Part shown: positions 35,901 through 48,075 of the stretch, piece after piece
Layout of the letters: each line of letters starts with the position of its first letter
Numbering within the stretch: position 1 is the stretch's first letter
Assembly: GCA_028551475.1 (NCBI GenBank)
Contig: CM052355.1
Coordinates: forward strand, 6,634,001 to 6,698,000
DNA: 64,000 nt
Origin: Casuarina equisetifolia
Taxonomy: Eukaryota; Streptophyta; Magnoliopsida; Fagales; Casuarinaceae
Direction of reading: 5' to 3'
Notes under the pieces: generated by a model
The model's input: the letters and a program-made list of their open reading frames with translations, nothing else
Database searches by the model: none
Told to the model about the DNA's origin: nothing
Position numbers and translations under genes: made by a program

Positions 35901-37423
35901 AACACACTAATGTGCTTAAATAAGGTTGTCAAAGAAGTTGCACCAAGAAAATTTAAGTCCACAATTAATGAAAACAATAACATCACAGCCTATGATAAGG
36001 ACATGAAACAGGCAAAGAGATAGATCTATTGCACTACAAGATCAATGCCTAAGAGAATCCAACTACAAAATCGACAAGCAATGAACGACAACCATATCAA
36101 TATAACACAAATATGTCATTTCTAGTTTTTCACTACATATTTCGTCGAAGACTCTATTCAGTACATTAACAAATTTCCAGCCACAACTTTCCAAAGCTAT
36201 GACCTTCTTCCTATAACTAAAATTCACAATAACCTTCTTCATAAAGCATTATGATCCATTTTGCATATTTCAATATTCCGTTGTTCTTGTACAATGCACT
36301 TTACAATCATGCTTGATACTCTTTAAGGTAAACTAAGAAATAAATACATGCTATGATAAAATATAAAGTATTTTCTTGTTGAACAAACCTCAAGCTAGAA
36401 ATCAAGATAACCACCATGATCTAATGATTGGATACATTTGCTAGCATTTCATTACCAATGAATTTTAATCTAAAAACCATTTCATTTTTTGCTGCAAAAC
36501 AAGTCCATATTTGATGAGAACCTAGCTCTATTAACATTGTATTAGCTTCTAGCAATTTGTTATTAATGACCACTTGTTGATTATGATATTTATGTATCAA
36601 GGTATTTTGAGTTTGGGACAAATGTTGTGAACTCTTCCATTCAAACAACATTCTATCTGTAATCATGCTAGATTCATTGAAATTTACAACAAAAGATACG
36701 ATGATTACTGCATTATATTGAATACAAAAAATTAATTTAAACCATTTCTTCCAATAATCATGCATTATTTGACATGGATATAGAATTCCCACCCAAGCAA
36801 ATGCTAAATTCCCATGAAAGTCGTGCAAAGAAGCATATTTATACTAAAAATTTTCCATAGATGAAATTACATAATACATGACCATATAACTTAAAACATT
36901 TATACTCTTGCTAATAACAAAAGAATATAGTCTTTCATTAAAAGTACAGCAAAAAAAAATCCAAAAGATACTTAAAAAGGTAAATAATCTTATTCATCCT
37001 TTATAACACTTATTCTAGTTATAATGAATCAGTAGATAAACAAATAAATGTGCACAACCTCTTTTAATAGTTGCATAACAGAGCATGTACTTAGATAAGA
37101 CCAACAAAGTTGAAGAAATGGCAAAGGTACCTTTCACATCTAGCTCCAAAAGTGAGATTAAAGCTTTATAAACAACACCATGGTCTCTATCTTCTTTTAA
37201 AGTACAAAAAAAAATGCAAAATTAGATCCTATAAAACCAGTGGCAAGGCCATATGTAGACCAAGCAAGCCATGGCCTTTGCAAATGGCTAGTAAAAATCT
37301 ATTAACATGTACACTTAGGAGTATCTCTAAAGAATGTATTTGTAGCACACATCCCTTATTCAAATTAAAACTTAGAAAAATACAATCAATAAGCTGTTTG
37401 TTTCAATAATGTAACTTTGCAAA
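32950..37423. other. AT-rich repeat-derived DNA, no supported gene
   Basis: Very AT-rich DNA between two copia LTRs. The longest frame (36828-36421, minus, 135 codons) has no recognisable domain. It may be the interior of a non-autonomous element bounded by LTR1 and LTR2, or stacked old insertions. Confidence 0.5.
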
Positions 37424-37720
37424 TGAGCTTCAACAAGATGAACACACCAACAATAGTAGCATGTTAGATCATTGTACACATTCCACATTAGATCATCAAA
37501 CTCAGTGCACTTAACCCACTTAATCTCCTAACACTCATTATTTTCTACGCTATCTTCTATTGTCAAAATAAAGTTCCTGAAAATACAAATTCTATTGTAA
37601 CTAACCAACCTGTAACTATATATAAAGGTTTATAAGCCATCTTTATATTCATTCAAGTGAGTGAAATATACCTAATAGCATTTCAGAGGCCATTTTCTCT
37701 TTCTAAGTTTTGTTTATCTT
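37424..37720 (+). repeat. Degenerate copia LTR (LTR2)
   Basis: It starts TGAGCTTCAACAAG and is related to LTR1 and LTR3 along its length; a primer site TGGTATCAAA follows at 37723. Confidence 0.8.
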
Positions 37721-37767
37721 TTTGGTATCAAACCAAGCCTCCTCACTTTACCTCTCCTTACTTTTCA

Positions 37768-37869
37768 ATGGCTAACAAGCTAGTGTATCCCTTCTCAAAT
37801 GGTGTCAACATTGCAAATTTTATCTCACTCAAATTGAATGAGTCTAACTTCATCCCATGGGTGACATGA
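37768..37869 (+). pseudogene. Copia gag start, truncated
   Basis: The frame opens MANKLVYPFSNGVNIA, continues KLNESNFIPWVT and stops at 37867-37869. It is the same start as at 31701. Confidence 0.75.
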
Positions 37870-37924
37870 GTGAAGTATCTTTTTCACACTCAATGGATGA
37901 CTGGTTTTCTCATTGGTGATATTT

Positions 37925-38290
37925 ATTCAAGTGAGTGAAATATACTCATTCAAGATATTTTTATATTCATTCAAGTGAGTGAAATATATTCATTCAAGCT
38001 ATCTTTATATTCATTCAAGTGAGTGAAATATATCCAGCAGTGTTTTAAAGGCCATTTTCTCTCTTTAAATTTTGTTTATATTTTTGGTATTGAAGTAGGC
38101 CTCCTCACTCTACTTCTCTTTACTTTTAATAACTAACAAGCTAGTATACCCCTTCCCAAATGATGTTAACATCGTAAATGCTATCTTAGTCAAATTGAAT
38201 TAGTCCAACTTCATCCCATGGATGACATGAGTAAAGTGTTTTTTTAAGACTCCGTGGATGACTAGTTTTCACACTAGTGATATTCCTTCA
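37925..38290 (+). pseudogene. Second LTR-end/primer-site/gag-start module with reiterated 5' motif
   Basis: The motif ATTCAAGTGAGTGAAATAT occurs three times in a row (about 37927-38032). A decayed primer site and a gag start whose ATG has been lost follow. The layout parallels 31860-32125. Confidence 0.65.
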
Positions 38291-38978
38291 CTTGTAGCAA
38301 AATTGTTGATAAGGATAAGGAGATTCCTAATCCCTTGTATGAACAATGGGAACATAGTGATAGTCTCACTCCTTCATGCTTGATTAATAGTCTCTTTAAA
38401 AATATTGTTGGTCTTATTTTTTAATTGAATCAGTCATTTGACATTTAGAGCATTTGTGTATTCATTATGCCAAGCAAACCAAGGCTAGAGAATATGAAAT
38501 TCAAACTAAACTCCATTGCCTTCACAAAGATGGCAAGAACATGCATGAATAACTAGCATAATTTCAAAGATTATGCAATCAACTTGGTGTAATAGGAAAA
38601 TCATTATTAGATTTAGACAAGATAATTATATTTTTTAAAGGATTAGGGAAAGAATACAAATTCGATACAGCCATGTTTATACCATTGATTCCTTCACACT
38701 CCGATGTCATTACTCAACTAATAGCATTTGATGCATGGCATGTTTGGTACAATCTATCAGTCACTTAAGTAGCCATTTATTTTTCTAATCATTCTACTTA
38801 ATCAAGATGTTCCAATGGAAAAGGATGGGGCAATTGCTTCTCCCCCAAAGGTGGTGGTTTTCCTTTATCTACTTAAAATGAACAAACTAGTCAATGACCT
38901 ACCACTCACAAACCAAGAAACAATAATGCTTCAATGTGCCAAATTTATGCCCAAAAAAGTGACACTGCACTAAATTCC
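38290..38978 (+). pseudogene. Copia gag remnant
   Basis: Broken frames still resemble copia gag. They include a piece like ENHYNIPNPLYEQW-type gag (around 38330), a region near 38630-38740, and a partial zinc knuckle (CQIYAQK-like) at about 38935-38972, where the nested insertion begins. Confidence 0.6.
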
Positions 38979-40229
38979 TGTTCGGTGAAATCTAAATGCA
39001 AGTGAACATGTCGAACAAGTAATATAATGATAAGAAAGATATTGTCCCACAGAGATTGATGATTACTAAACCAATTAATTACTAACAGTGAACAACTCCT
39101 AGAATTTATCTAGCAAACCAAATTGATAGATGATAGATTAACTAACTAAATATAAGAAAGCTAAATACAAGAAATATGTTAGAGCATATGATTTCACCAT
39201 AATTACTAGGTATTAATATTGATTATTTATGCTTGCAAGAGGGATAATATCTATGTGATGGCGGAATCTCCTAATTTATTTACTATCCTATGTCTAGGTA
39301 TAGCAAACCTACTTAGTTCATTAATTCACTATATCTCTATATGTGAATTGAAACAAACCAAATGCATTAGGATCTATGAACATTCTCAGTTTACACCGAA
39401 AGCCACACAAATAACATGGTATATGTCTATCCATATTTAATTTATGGTTACATATTACAAGAAGCAACTGCATGCTATTTCCTGTCGGTCTTTAATATGC
39501 AAATCAAATCATCTAAGTGGTAGCTAATCACCTAAAAGTATTAAACTCCGTAATATGTAGTTTCACATAAATAAAATATCTTGCAAAACATAATAATCAT
39601 AAGATTCATACCATCATAATTAGGTTACATCGTAGCTCTAACAAAAATAAATTAAAACATAAAGAAATAATGAGGAAGAATGGTAATAAGAAATAAAGAA
39701 GGCATCTTGAATCCAAGAACAAGAAGTCTGTCACCCTTTTTGTCTTCTCTTCAAGAAAACCTTGAATTCTTGGCCTCTTTCTTGAGTTGTGCTTAATTTC
39801 CTCCTTTTCTTTCTTTTGCCTCTTCTCTTCTCTTAAATAGGGTTTAGGTTTAGACCTACCTCCTATCCTAGTAGAATTAGATTTTAGAGACCTAAAACAA
39901 TTGGGTTTTGAACTCCTAAATTAATTGAGACTTGAATTCCTAACATGACTGGGTTTTCTATTTAAATAGAAAATCCAATAACAATAGAAAATCTAATAAT
40001 AATTATCCAAAGCCCAAGCCCATCTTGACTCTCTTGATCTTGATATTACAATTTTGCCACACAATAAGCATCAGGTTCTCCACGTTCATCCCTTTTCTCC
40101 TTGCCTCCTTATGCTACAAAAACAAGACAAATTCAAATAAATAATAGGAGTTCAAATATTTTCTCATAAGCATTGTATTATTTATTGCCTAAAAAATAGG
40201 TAAAATAACTCTATAAAAATAGAGTTATC
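38979..40229. mobile_element. Nested 1.25-kb insertion, class unknown
   Basis: The gag zinc-knuckle region is interrupted here, and copia homology resumes after 40236. AATTCC occurs on both sides (38973-38978 and 40230-40235) and may be the target duplication. The insert starts TGTTCGGTGAAATC and ends after a perfect 8-bp hairpin (40207-40214 with 40219-40226) and TATC. It has no coding capacity. The left end resembles dispersed plant repeats I have seen before, but I cannot name a family. Confidence 0.6.
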
Positions 40230-40235
40230 AATTCC

Positions 40236-40680
40236 CATAAATGATTCTATCACTCTTTTCAATCGCCAAACATCTTGGAAGCTTTAATAGCTCTGCACAT
40301 CAATGATCCACAACTTGATAATGATGCATTGGCTCTTGATTCAAGGGCTAACATTCATGTGGCTTTATCAGTTGGTAAGTAAGATGTATCCATAATCAAC
40401 ATGGTTATGTTCCCTCCTACAAGACTTGGTATAACTTTGCCTCACTCCTCAATTGTATTTTTTAACAATCTTACATCACTAAAACTCACCACGAAACCCA
40501 CCTTTCATGGACAAACTAAACACATGGAAATCAATTTCCAATTTGTCTGGAAAAAGATTGCATTGAGCTTACTTACCATGAAGTATATACCAACCACTAG
40601 GCAAGTTGTTGATGTTCTTACCAAGCAATTGTTAAAACCTATATTCTATCTTTTTGGAACAAACTTAGTCTTGTTATAAT
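40236..40680 (+). pseudogene. Copia gag/protease junction and RNase H tail remnant
   Basis: A frame reading ILEALIALHINDPQLDND then ALDSRANIHV matches the region before copia protease (degenerate DSGA). After a large deletion the frame at 40401-40679 ends with an RNase H-like tail, including RQVVDVLTKQLLKP, just before a purine-rich tract and LTR3. Confidence 0.65.
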
Positions 40681-40703
40681 CCTAAGTTTGAAAGGACCTA
40701 AAG

Positions 40704-41002
40704 ATGAGCTTCAACAAGATGAATGCACCAACAATAATAGCACGTCAAATCATCATACACATTCCATGTCAGATCCTCAAACTCAGCCCACTTAACCCAC
40801 TTAAAGTCCTAACACACACTTTGTTCTACTTTGTTTTCTGTTGTCAAAATAGAGTTCCTGAAAATATGGATTATGTTGTAACTAACTAACCTATAACTCT
40901 ATATAAAGGCTTATAAGTCGTCTCTGTACTCATTCAAGTGAGTGTAATATACCCAGTCAAGTTTTAGAGGCCATTTTCTCTCTCTAAGTTTCATTTATCT
41001 TT
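40704..41002 (+). repeat. Degenerate copia LTR (LTR3)
   Basis: It starts TGAGCTTCAACAAG after a purine-rich tract (GAAAGGACCTAAAGA) and ends near TTATCTTTT, where similarity with LTR1 and LTR2 stops. Confidence 0.8.
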
Positions 41003-41003
41003 T

Positions 41004-42694
41004 AACACCCCCATTCTAGGATAGGGTTGTCATGGCTAGTCTGACATATAAGCTATATTAGGAGTCACCTTTTTGTGAAAAATAGTTTCACAACTTTTTA
41101 TCTTTGACATAAAATCTAACGGAAAAAGACTTATAAACACATGATTGGTTTTTGGGAAATTTTTCAGTCCAAGTTACGACAAAACAATTTATAGGGTCAA
41201 AGTGCTATCTAGATTAGATATAATTTCATTTTTTATGAATTTTTTTATTAAATTTAAAAGCCAAGATTGATGGTACACCCGCCTTTACAAAAGTTCAGCA
41301 GGGTATATAAATAAAAAGTATAATTTCAATCAAGATGATAATTTTGAAAAGAAGATGGAATTTTCCCAAATCTCTTAGATTACTAGGTTTATAATAACAT
41401 AATTTCCAACTTGCATAAAACTTTCATTGAACGCTTACACCTTGAACTTACCTTGACGGCATGGAAATTACGAATTGTTCCTTCAAAATGATTTGTTGTT
41501 ACATATCATTGGTTCACAAGGTACCCGAAAACGGACATTAGAATTTTTCGTTTTCCAAGTGTCACTTAGTAACTGGTGATAAATAATAATAAGCAAAAAG
41601 AATATATATAGATTTTTAGTTGCCTATTCATACTACAATTCTGTTTCACACCTGTAAATATTTTTATGTCCTCACTATACTACATCAAGAAAATGAAAAT
41701 TGCTAAAAATTTGTTTATTTATGCTTGAAAGTTGGGGGAGGTCATTTTTCATGTAACGAAATGTTATGTAAGGTCTTCTGATAAAACTATTGCCCTTATC
41801 TATCTTGTATCCATATATTGTTATATCTAAATTTTTTACTTAGCGATAAAAAAGAGAAAGTGCGAAGAAAAAGATATTTTAAGCGTGGTTAATCTCTCTT
41901 CTCCTGGTTTCCTCATCTGAGCGGCCAAGTCACGTAGCGTTTGAGAGACGGATGCAATTATGATTAATCAAGTCACATTTTTTCAGCTTCCTCATTTGTT
42001 TTAATAATTTGTCAAGCAATTCCTCGTTTAGAACTTTTTCTAGTTCACCTTGTTTTCTTGGCCAAAAATTTTTAATTTTTTGAAATTCTGGCGTTTTGGG
42101 TTAACATCTTCAGCAAATCAAAGTTTTCGTGCTGTCAATTCTTCTTGTTTTTTACGTGTTGGGAAACAATCCTCCACAAACAGGCGTTGCTTTTCATAAA
42201 CAACGACCCGAATCATAATTTTCCACTACTGTAATGAGGAATTTCTTGTTTAAAAATCAGCTAGTGATACTTGGTGATTTATAGATTATCCACGACAAGA
42301 CGGATGACAAGACATCCATTACATCAATCCCTCTCCTGCCACAAGATACTTCCGCACTTGCTGTCATTTTCACCCCGCTTTGTTTTCATCTAAAAGCTTT
42401 TCATAGCAGGACTCGGATTGCACCCTTGTGGGCTGCGTCGCTTTCCATCTACTGCAATCATCAGACAAGGATAAAAGAGATTAATATGGGCCACTACCAA
42501 TGCCGAGCTACATTAAGTCTCCTTGTTCTACTGTTTTGTGAACAGCGAGCCCAGCTAAAGAGTGTAGATTTGTTATCTGGATCAATTCTTTGGTCTTAAC
42601 TAGCATGGGTGCCGTGCACTAGCATAACAGACAAAATATAGAGCTCTCTGAAAGTGCAAAATCAGAACAGTAGTAAACATGGTAGCAGCAGAGT
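41004..42694. other. Intergenic, no supported gene
   Basis: AT-rich DNA between the copia remnant and the 3' end of WAT1-like copy B. No domain-bearing frame is present. Confidence 0.6.
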
Positions 42695-45383
42695 CTAACC
42701 CGACAGACAGATTGAGATGTTACGTCTGTTGATTTTATACTCACATTGATCGATGGCCACAAGTTCTTGATTTGCAGTCGTCATGCTTACATTCGTAGGA
42801 ACTACATTCATGGCTGTCGGTAATACCTCCTCGTTGTCCGACTCCTTAAGGGATTGATCCTTGCTCTTGCCCCACAAAACCAGATATAGGCCAACAACGA
42901 TAATGGCCGCTCCAATAACCCTGACAATAGTTCAGTCACTTAAGTTAGCTCCTATTCATAAAGTTATTCCCATGATTCCAAATACTTTTATTACAGTTTT
43001 CTTCAAGAAAACGAATCGGATTACCTCAAAGATCAAACGTTGTGTTGTTTAACAAACATCCCAAATAAAGATGAAGTTTTTGGTTGCAGATTAGAGATCG
43101 TTCAATATGCTCACCTTCCTGCGTACAGGTTCTCGTGGAGCATGAAGGAGGCTATAACTGCGACGATAACCATGGTTAGCGGTCTAAAAGCAGTAACGAA
43201 AACAGGTCCCTTATACTTCATTATTACTCCTTGCATGTAATAAGTAAATCCAGTCGATATTATGCCCTGCATAAAACTGCACTTTTGAGTTTGAATGAAG
43301 TAAAGACTTGCCCAGCAAACATTCTTCTTTTAGTTTTAATATGCATAGGATTAACAGAACTGCTAACGCCCTTATCCTCTGCCTATATCCTTCCGCTTTC
43401 ATCTAAACACATCCCGTGCAACGCCTCTAGATTCACCTCCAAACAACAGCAGATCATGTTCAGTAAAAAGAAAAGAGGAGATACAGTAGTGAGGGCCCCG
43501 AAAGTCGTCGATAGGCTGACCGGAATCCACAGCCACTATAACAGTCGCATGCACGCTCCCGTGCCTTTGGTCATCCTTGTTCTCGGAAGAAATGGAATAT
43601 TGGTTTTGTTCCAAACCTAGTAAAATCTTTCGTTTCATATGTTACGTCATCAGAACCGTCTTGACCACCTAGCGCAGTGTTTCTGATGTTTTCGGGGTCT
43701 AATTCAGTGGTCAGTCGCCGGTGCTTGCAATCTCTTGGTTTTAAGTTAAACACCCTGACAGTGCGTGAGTAGGTGCGTGATTTAAAAAGAAAAAAAAATA
43801 AGGGCGTGAAGCAACTAGACTGACAGAGCCCCATGACTTTGACTTTAAGGAAAACAGTTAGATAAAGTCAGGAAGCTTCCGTTTCAAAGTTGAAAGGTTA
43901 TCGACCCTAACCTGACTACTTTTGATCGATTTGAACCAGGCATAATCTATCTACAAGATGGCCCAACCAGGAAAACCCGTTCGACCTGAACCAGCCGACC
44001 CAGATGATAGCAAAAGTTCCAACTAGAAAGTAAAAATGAAGTGCAACTGAGTTTCGAATTCCTCACTCCGTAGAGAGCAGCAAAGAGCATGGAATTCATG
44101 CCAATCGCCCAGGCCTTCGGGTTGCCCCATTCGATGACCAGGGCCACTACGCTATTCTGGACTGTGCCCATCAAGCATATCAGAAGAGTCAGGGATAGGT
44201 CGGCGGGGTACGATTTCAGCGTAATTGCCTACAAAAGCAGAATTTACAACTTATGAACTGACATGATTTCGACTGTCGTCCGCCAGAAAGAAAGTTGATT
44301 AGAGGGTTAAAAAATGAGTTTCGTATATCTTACTCAATTCCGGCCACAAAAAGTTATGCCGTCGACGACTACTACCAATATCTACTACTTAAGTGAGAAT
44401 CTAGGTGTGTAATTTTTGTTTGAAACAGCAAAAGTGCGTTACTGCGAACTGGAGAACTCACTTGTAGAATGATGAAACCAGACCAGCAGACACAACCTGC
44501 TATGATCATGAGGGCACCCTTCAGAGAATCTTGCTTGCTGACTGCAACCAGAGACTCCTCCCGATGGCCAGCCCCATTTGTCCATGGCAACTTCAGCAAG
44601 GGTCCTGTAACCAGAGTCATAAGCATGGCCCCGCCTAGCGCCACCGCAGTCCCTACTATCTTTGCCTGGCTATGCAGTCTCCAAGACACCTTCTCAAGCC
44701 TACAAATCCGAAGCTCCCCGTTTTAAGCATATGTCATGTACGCGTGCTTCTATGAAAATGTTATGCACGGGGAATAAATAGTGTTGTCACCTGCATATCC
44801 AAGCCATTAAAAATGCCAAGGCAGGAAGAATATTGCACAAGGCTGCTGTAAAAGTTGCTGTAGTATATTTCATCCCTGTATAGTACAAGTTCTGATCGAT
44901 CACAGGCCTGGACAGGAGAAAAACAAAAGCTTAAATCAGATCCAGCAGAACAAAAAATGATTGTTTGAACCCAAGACCAACGTAAGATCCGTACTCCAAC
45001 AAGGCGAGCAATGCAATCTTGGCAGAGAGAGAAAATGTCAACTTTGGCCTTATTTTCCTGTTACAAGACAAGACAAGTATCTTTTTCATCTCCTTCGACA
45101 TTAAACATCAAGGAAAACAATGAATTACACGTATAAAAAATAAATCAAAAACGGAAGAAAGAAAAAGAGATAGAAAGAGATACCTATCCAGGATAATAGC
45201 AAAAGGAGCAAGAACAAGAGTGGCAATGGCATATCGGTAGACTATCAATACGTGTTGGCTCATCCCCTGGTTCAGAGTAAACTTACAAAGGATGGTCATC
45301 CCTGCAGAACCAAATTGCAAAAGAATGATTGCGAGAATCGGCTTTGCCTGCTTATAGAATTGAACCACGAACTCCATAGTCAT
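42695..45383 (-). CDS. WAT1-related protein (nodulin MtN21/EamA-like transporter), copy B
   Basis: Seven exons on the minus strand (45383-45184, 45057-44995, 44907-44791, 44699-44462, 44228-44067, 43266-43115, 42920-42695) give 385 residues with an intact frame. It begins MTMEFVVQFYKQAKPI and shows the same blocks as copy A, such as PVIDQNLYYTGMKYTTATFT, CVCWSGFIILQ, LKSYPADLSLTLLICLMG, KYKGPVFVTAFRP and GLYLVLWGKSKDQ. It should be a ten-span membrane transporter with two EamA repeats, substrate unknown. The C-terminal tail differs from copy A and ends near INRRNISICLSG. Intron 5 is 800 bp against 123 bp in copy A. A TATA box lies about 70 bp before the ATG. Exon 7 differs in length; the other six are identical to copy A. 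Confidence 0.92.
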
Positions 45384-45449
45384 GTCAAGGTTAACTTCTT
45401 TCTATCAATGGCGAACAGTTTCTGATCAAACTAAAGTATAGAGTGAACT

Positions 45450-45458
45450 TTATATATA
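45450..45458 (-). promoter_or_regulatory. TATA box of WAT1-like copy B
   Basis: TATATATAA on the minus strand, about 67 bp before the ATG; local context resembles the copy A core promoter. Confidence 0.65.
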
Positions 45459-45469
45459 GATAGTCTGCT

Positions 45470-48075
45470 CCTTTTTTTCTTTTTTCCTTTTTTGGGTGCA
45501 TATTCTCATGGATGAAATTCATTTCCACGCGTCTTCCTTTTAGGGTCCGGGACCAGTGTGCAAATTGAAATGCTATTGCTCAACGAAAGCTTATTCCACG
45601 AACATCAAAACCAGCAAGTATCGACATAAAATATTAAGCACTATCGTAGATGAGTACGGAGGAAGATAGTCAGTCCACCAAAGAAACATGTCTGAAATGT
45701 GTTGGACCGATGGGACTTGTTTCCACGTAATTTTAAAGAGAACAATGAGCGTAATCAAGGATCTTGATGCTACGTTGCTAATGCATCTTTTGCGTATGCA
45801 TGGTTCCATGAACAGCCATATTCCTGACACCAGATAAATAAACTGCTCAGATTTGTCACCAGGAGAACCCAAGTCGCGTGGAGAATTTTATTGCAGTCCT
45901 TAGTTGTGTTTAGATTCAGTGCAAAAATTTGAAACTGTAAAACTAGGTCTATCCTGAAGTGTCCGAAGATAATGTCATGTTTTGAGAGATTATTCTGTCT
46001 GATTTTTGTTTTTTTAAGGTCAGACAGTCCAACAGGTTTCCTTTCGGTGACTAGTGTTGGCACTTTTGAGTGTCGACCTAAAATTTCCATGAAAAAAGAC
46101 TTGTTATTTCAAGAACTTCGTAATGAGAGATTGAGGAACTAATTATGCAGTCCTTTAGAGCTTTTTGGGCTCAAAGATGGTGTTTGTGTTTTTCATGCGT
46201 GTCCCTGAACTAACATTATAAAGAGGGAGAGTGACAAGCTTGTCTTCCACCTCTTGAGTCTTCCCTTTTTCTTTTCTCTGTTTGTTTCGTGGTAACGATG
46301 GAATGGATTTGGTCTTTGCTATGCAGTCCATGTCAGAGCAAAATAAAACTTCGCCATGATTCCTTTCGCATTTGTTCTTTTAGGTCTGAAAGCATAATTA
46401 GGAATCTTCCTATAGCAGAACATATCTGCACGCAAAGTGTGATTGTAGATATTACGATTTCGAATCAAATAAAATCTTTTAGTCTGGTACCCAAGAACGA
46501 AGTTACACTTGTGATCTCATAGCAAATAAAAACCCCGCATTTTCAACGAGTGGCTTTAAATTAAAGAAGCGAAGAGAGTGGGCGTCCTTGCCACTTACCC
46601 ACCTACCTTCCTACCCTTTTCTTTTATCTTTCATTGTGATGATTATTGTTAAAACTATTGTTATCAAGTGATAATGCGATCCTTCTCATACAAGTGCAAA
46701 GTCTTGGTGCTATGTATGAAAGCAGATTTATAGTCTCTGTGATTGATGCCCAGAAAGTTAGGAACCTCCATTATTTAATGGGAAGTGTTGGAGTCCTTTG
46801 TCTTTGTTGCTCTCTCCAACAGGTTAGCTCCCTCCACGTCAAGGGCCATTAAAAATGAAGTGATTCTTTACTGAGCCTTATCTCCTTCACCTGCGGTTTT
46901 GCTGGGAATGCAGAGAATAAAAGCCAGAGGCCATGATTGTTGATTGTTGATTGTTGATTGTTGATTGTTAATTAGACGCTCTTCCACAAATAATGTAGGA
47001 AAGTTTATACACTGATGTGGCCACCACTGCACAGGTTTCGGAGCAATTGAGCTCGCTTTGTGGATAATGCCGTAGCTGTAGTGACGCATACAATGTCTCC
47101 TTGTTGATATGGCCACCAACTTTTCCATTATTCAGTTCCTAATCAGGTCCTTGCCCCAGTTTACGCCCCTTGTTTTGAAAAAGACGGTGTAGCAGAAATT
47201 TGTCGTGTGTTGAACACGTTCCAACCACGCGCTCATTGAATCAGAAAATCACTCTTGCTTCCAATTTTCGGACCTTTTACGGTTCTCTCTTTTTTCTTCA
47301 TTTTCTTATAAATTTCTACATAAACTATATCTTTGTTTCCCTCTCCTCCAAAGATGGTATTCGTGTGACTCCAAAATATTTTTTTAAAAGTTGATTCTAA
47401 AGAGAATAATTACTTTCACATACTTAGTTGAAATGACAAAACAAAGTAGTTAAGATTTCCACACAACGCCGGACGAATGGAGACTTACTGGGGAACTAAA
47501 TCAGGTAAGGAACATGGGAAATCACGACGCGGGGAAGGCTAATATTGATCTTAGAGAAAGTTAGAATGGGTAATACCCAGAAATTAGGGTAGATTTCTTG
47601 AGTAACACGTATTTCAAAAGCCATTGCTCTCCAAATAACCCTAATCAATACAGATGCAGGACTAAGTCAAATGGAACAATCTGGCAGACCACTAATTTCC
47701 TAGACTTGCAAAGGCAGTGTTGGATATCAGCGATCCGTAGTCCTTCACGCGGATTGGAACAAGGGATTCATAACATTGTTGATTAGTAGAAAACACCCAC
47801 AACCATCAACACATTCGAAGAAGCTATGAAAATTCCGATATACCACCACATTCTGGAGAATTACAATCAAAATCTGAGTAATGAAGATAATGCAGCAATG
47901 AAGTAATCATTATTACTTCTGAACAATTTTCTTCGCCCAGCACAAAAGCGTACACTCTTAGATTGCTTCAATTAGTATGAAATACTCCCGTCCCTCGGCT
48001 CAAGGGAGAACTGAAACATTTTTTTTAACAGTAAGATATGTAATTTTTTTCTCATGAAATCAATTTTTAAAGGAT
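45470..48075. other. Intergenic, no supported gene
   Basis: Upstream DNA of WAT1-like copy B and downstream DNA of the OGDH gene. Only chance frames and a 7-bp tandem repeat are seen. The part next to 48075 should hold the OGDH 3' UTR. Confidence 0.6.
46936..46970. repeat. 7-bp tandem repeat (GATTGTT)5
   Basis: Five perfect consecutive copies. Confidence 0.9.

Larger units (their letters stand above)
37424..41002 (+). mobile_element. Degenerate copia retrotransposon with a nested insertion
   Basis: LTR2 (37424-37720) and LTR3 (40704-41002) flank a primer site, a gag start, scrambled gag with a broken zinc knuckle, and a small piece of the RNase H end. Most of pol (integrase, reverse transcriptase) is missing. 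A 1.25-kb insertion sits inside (38979-40229). Frames are broken by many stops. No matching target duplication was found outside the LTRs, and the LTRs differ at many sites, so the element is old and dead. Confidence 0.8.

Noticed and set aside
36421..36828. 135-codon minus-strand frame in AT-rich DNA
   Set aside because: No recognisable domain, no homologous neighbour and a repeat-rich setting. I kept it only as a note.
43231..43620. 129-codon plus-strand frame
   Set aside because: It overlaps exon 6 and intron 5 of WAT1-like copy B on the opposite strand and has no domain.
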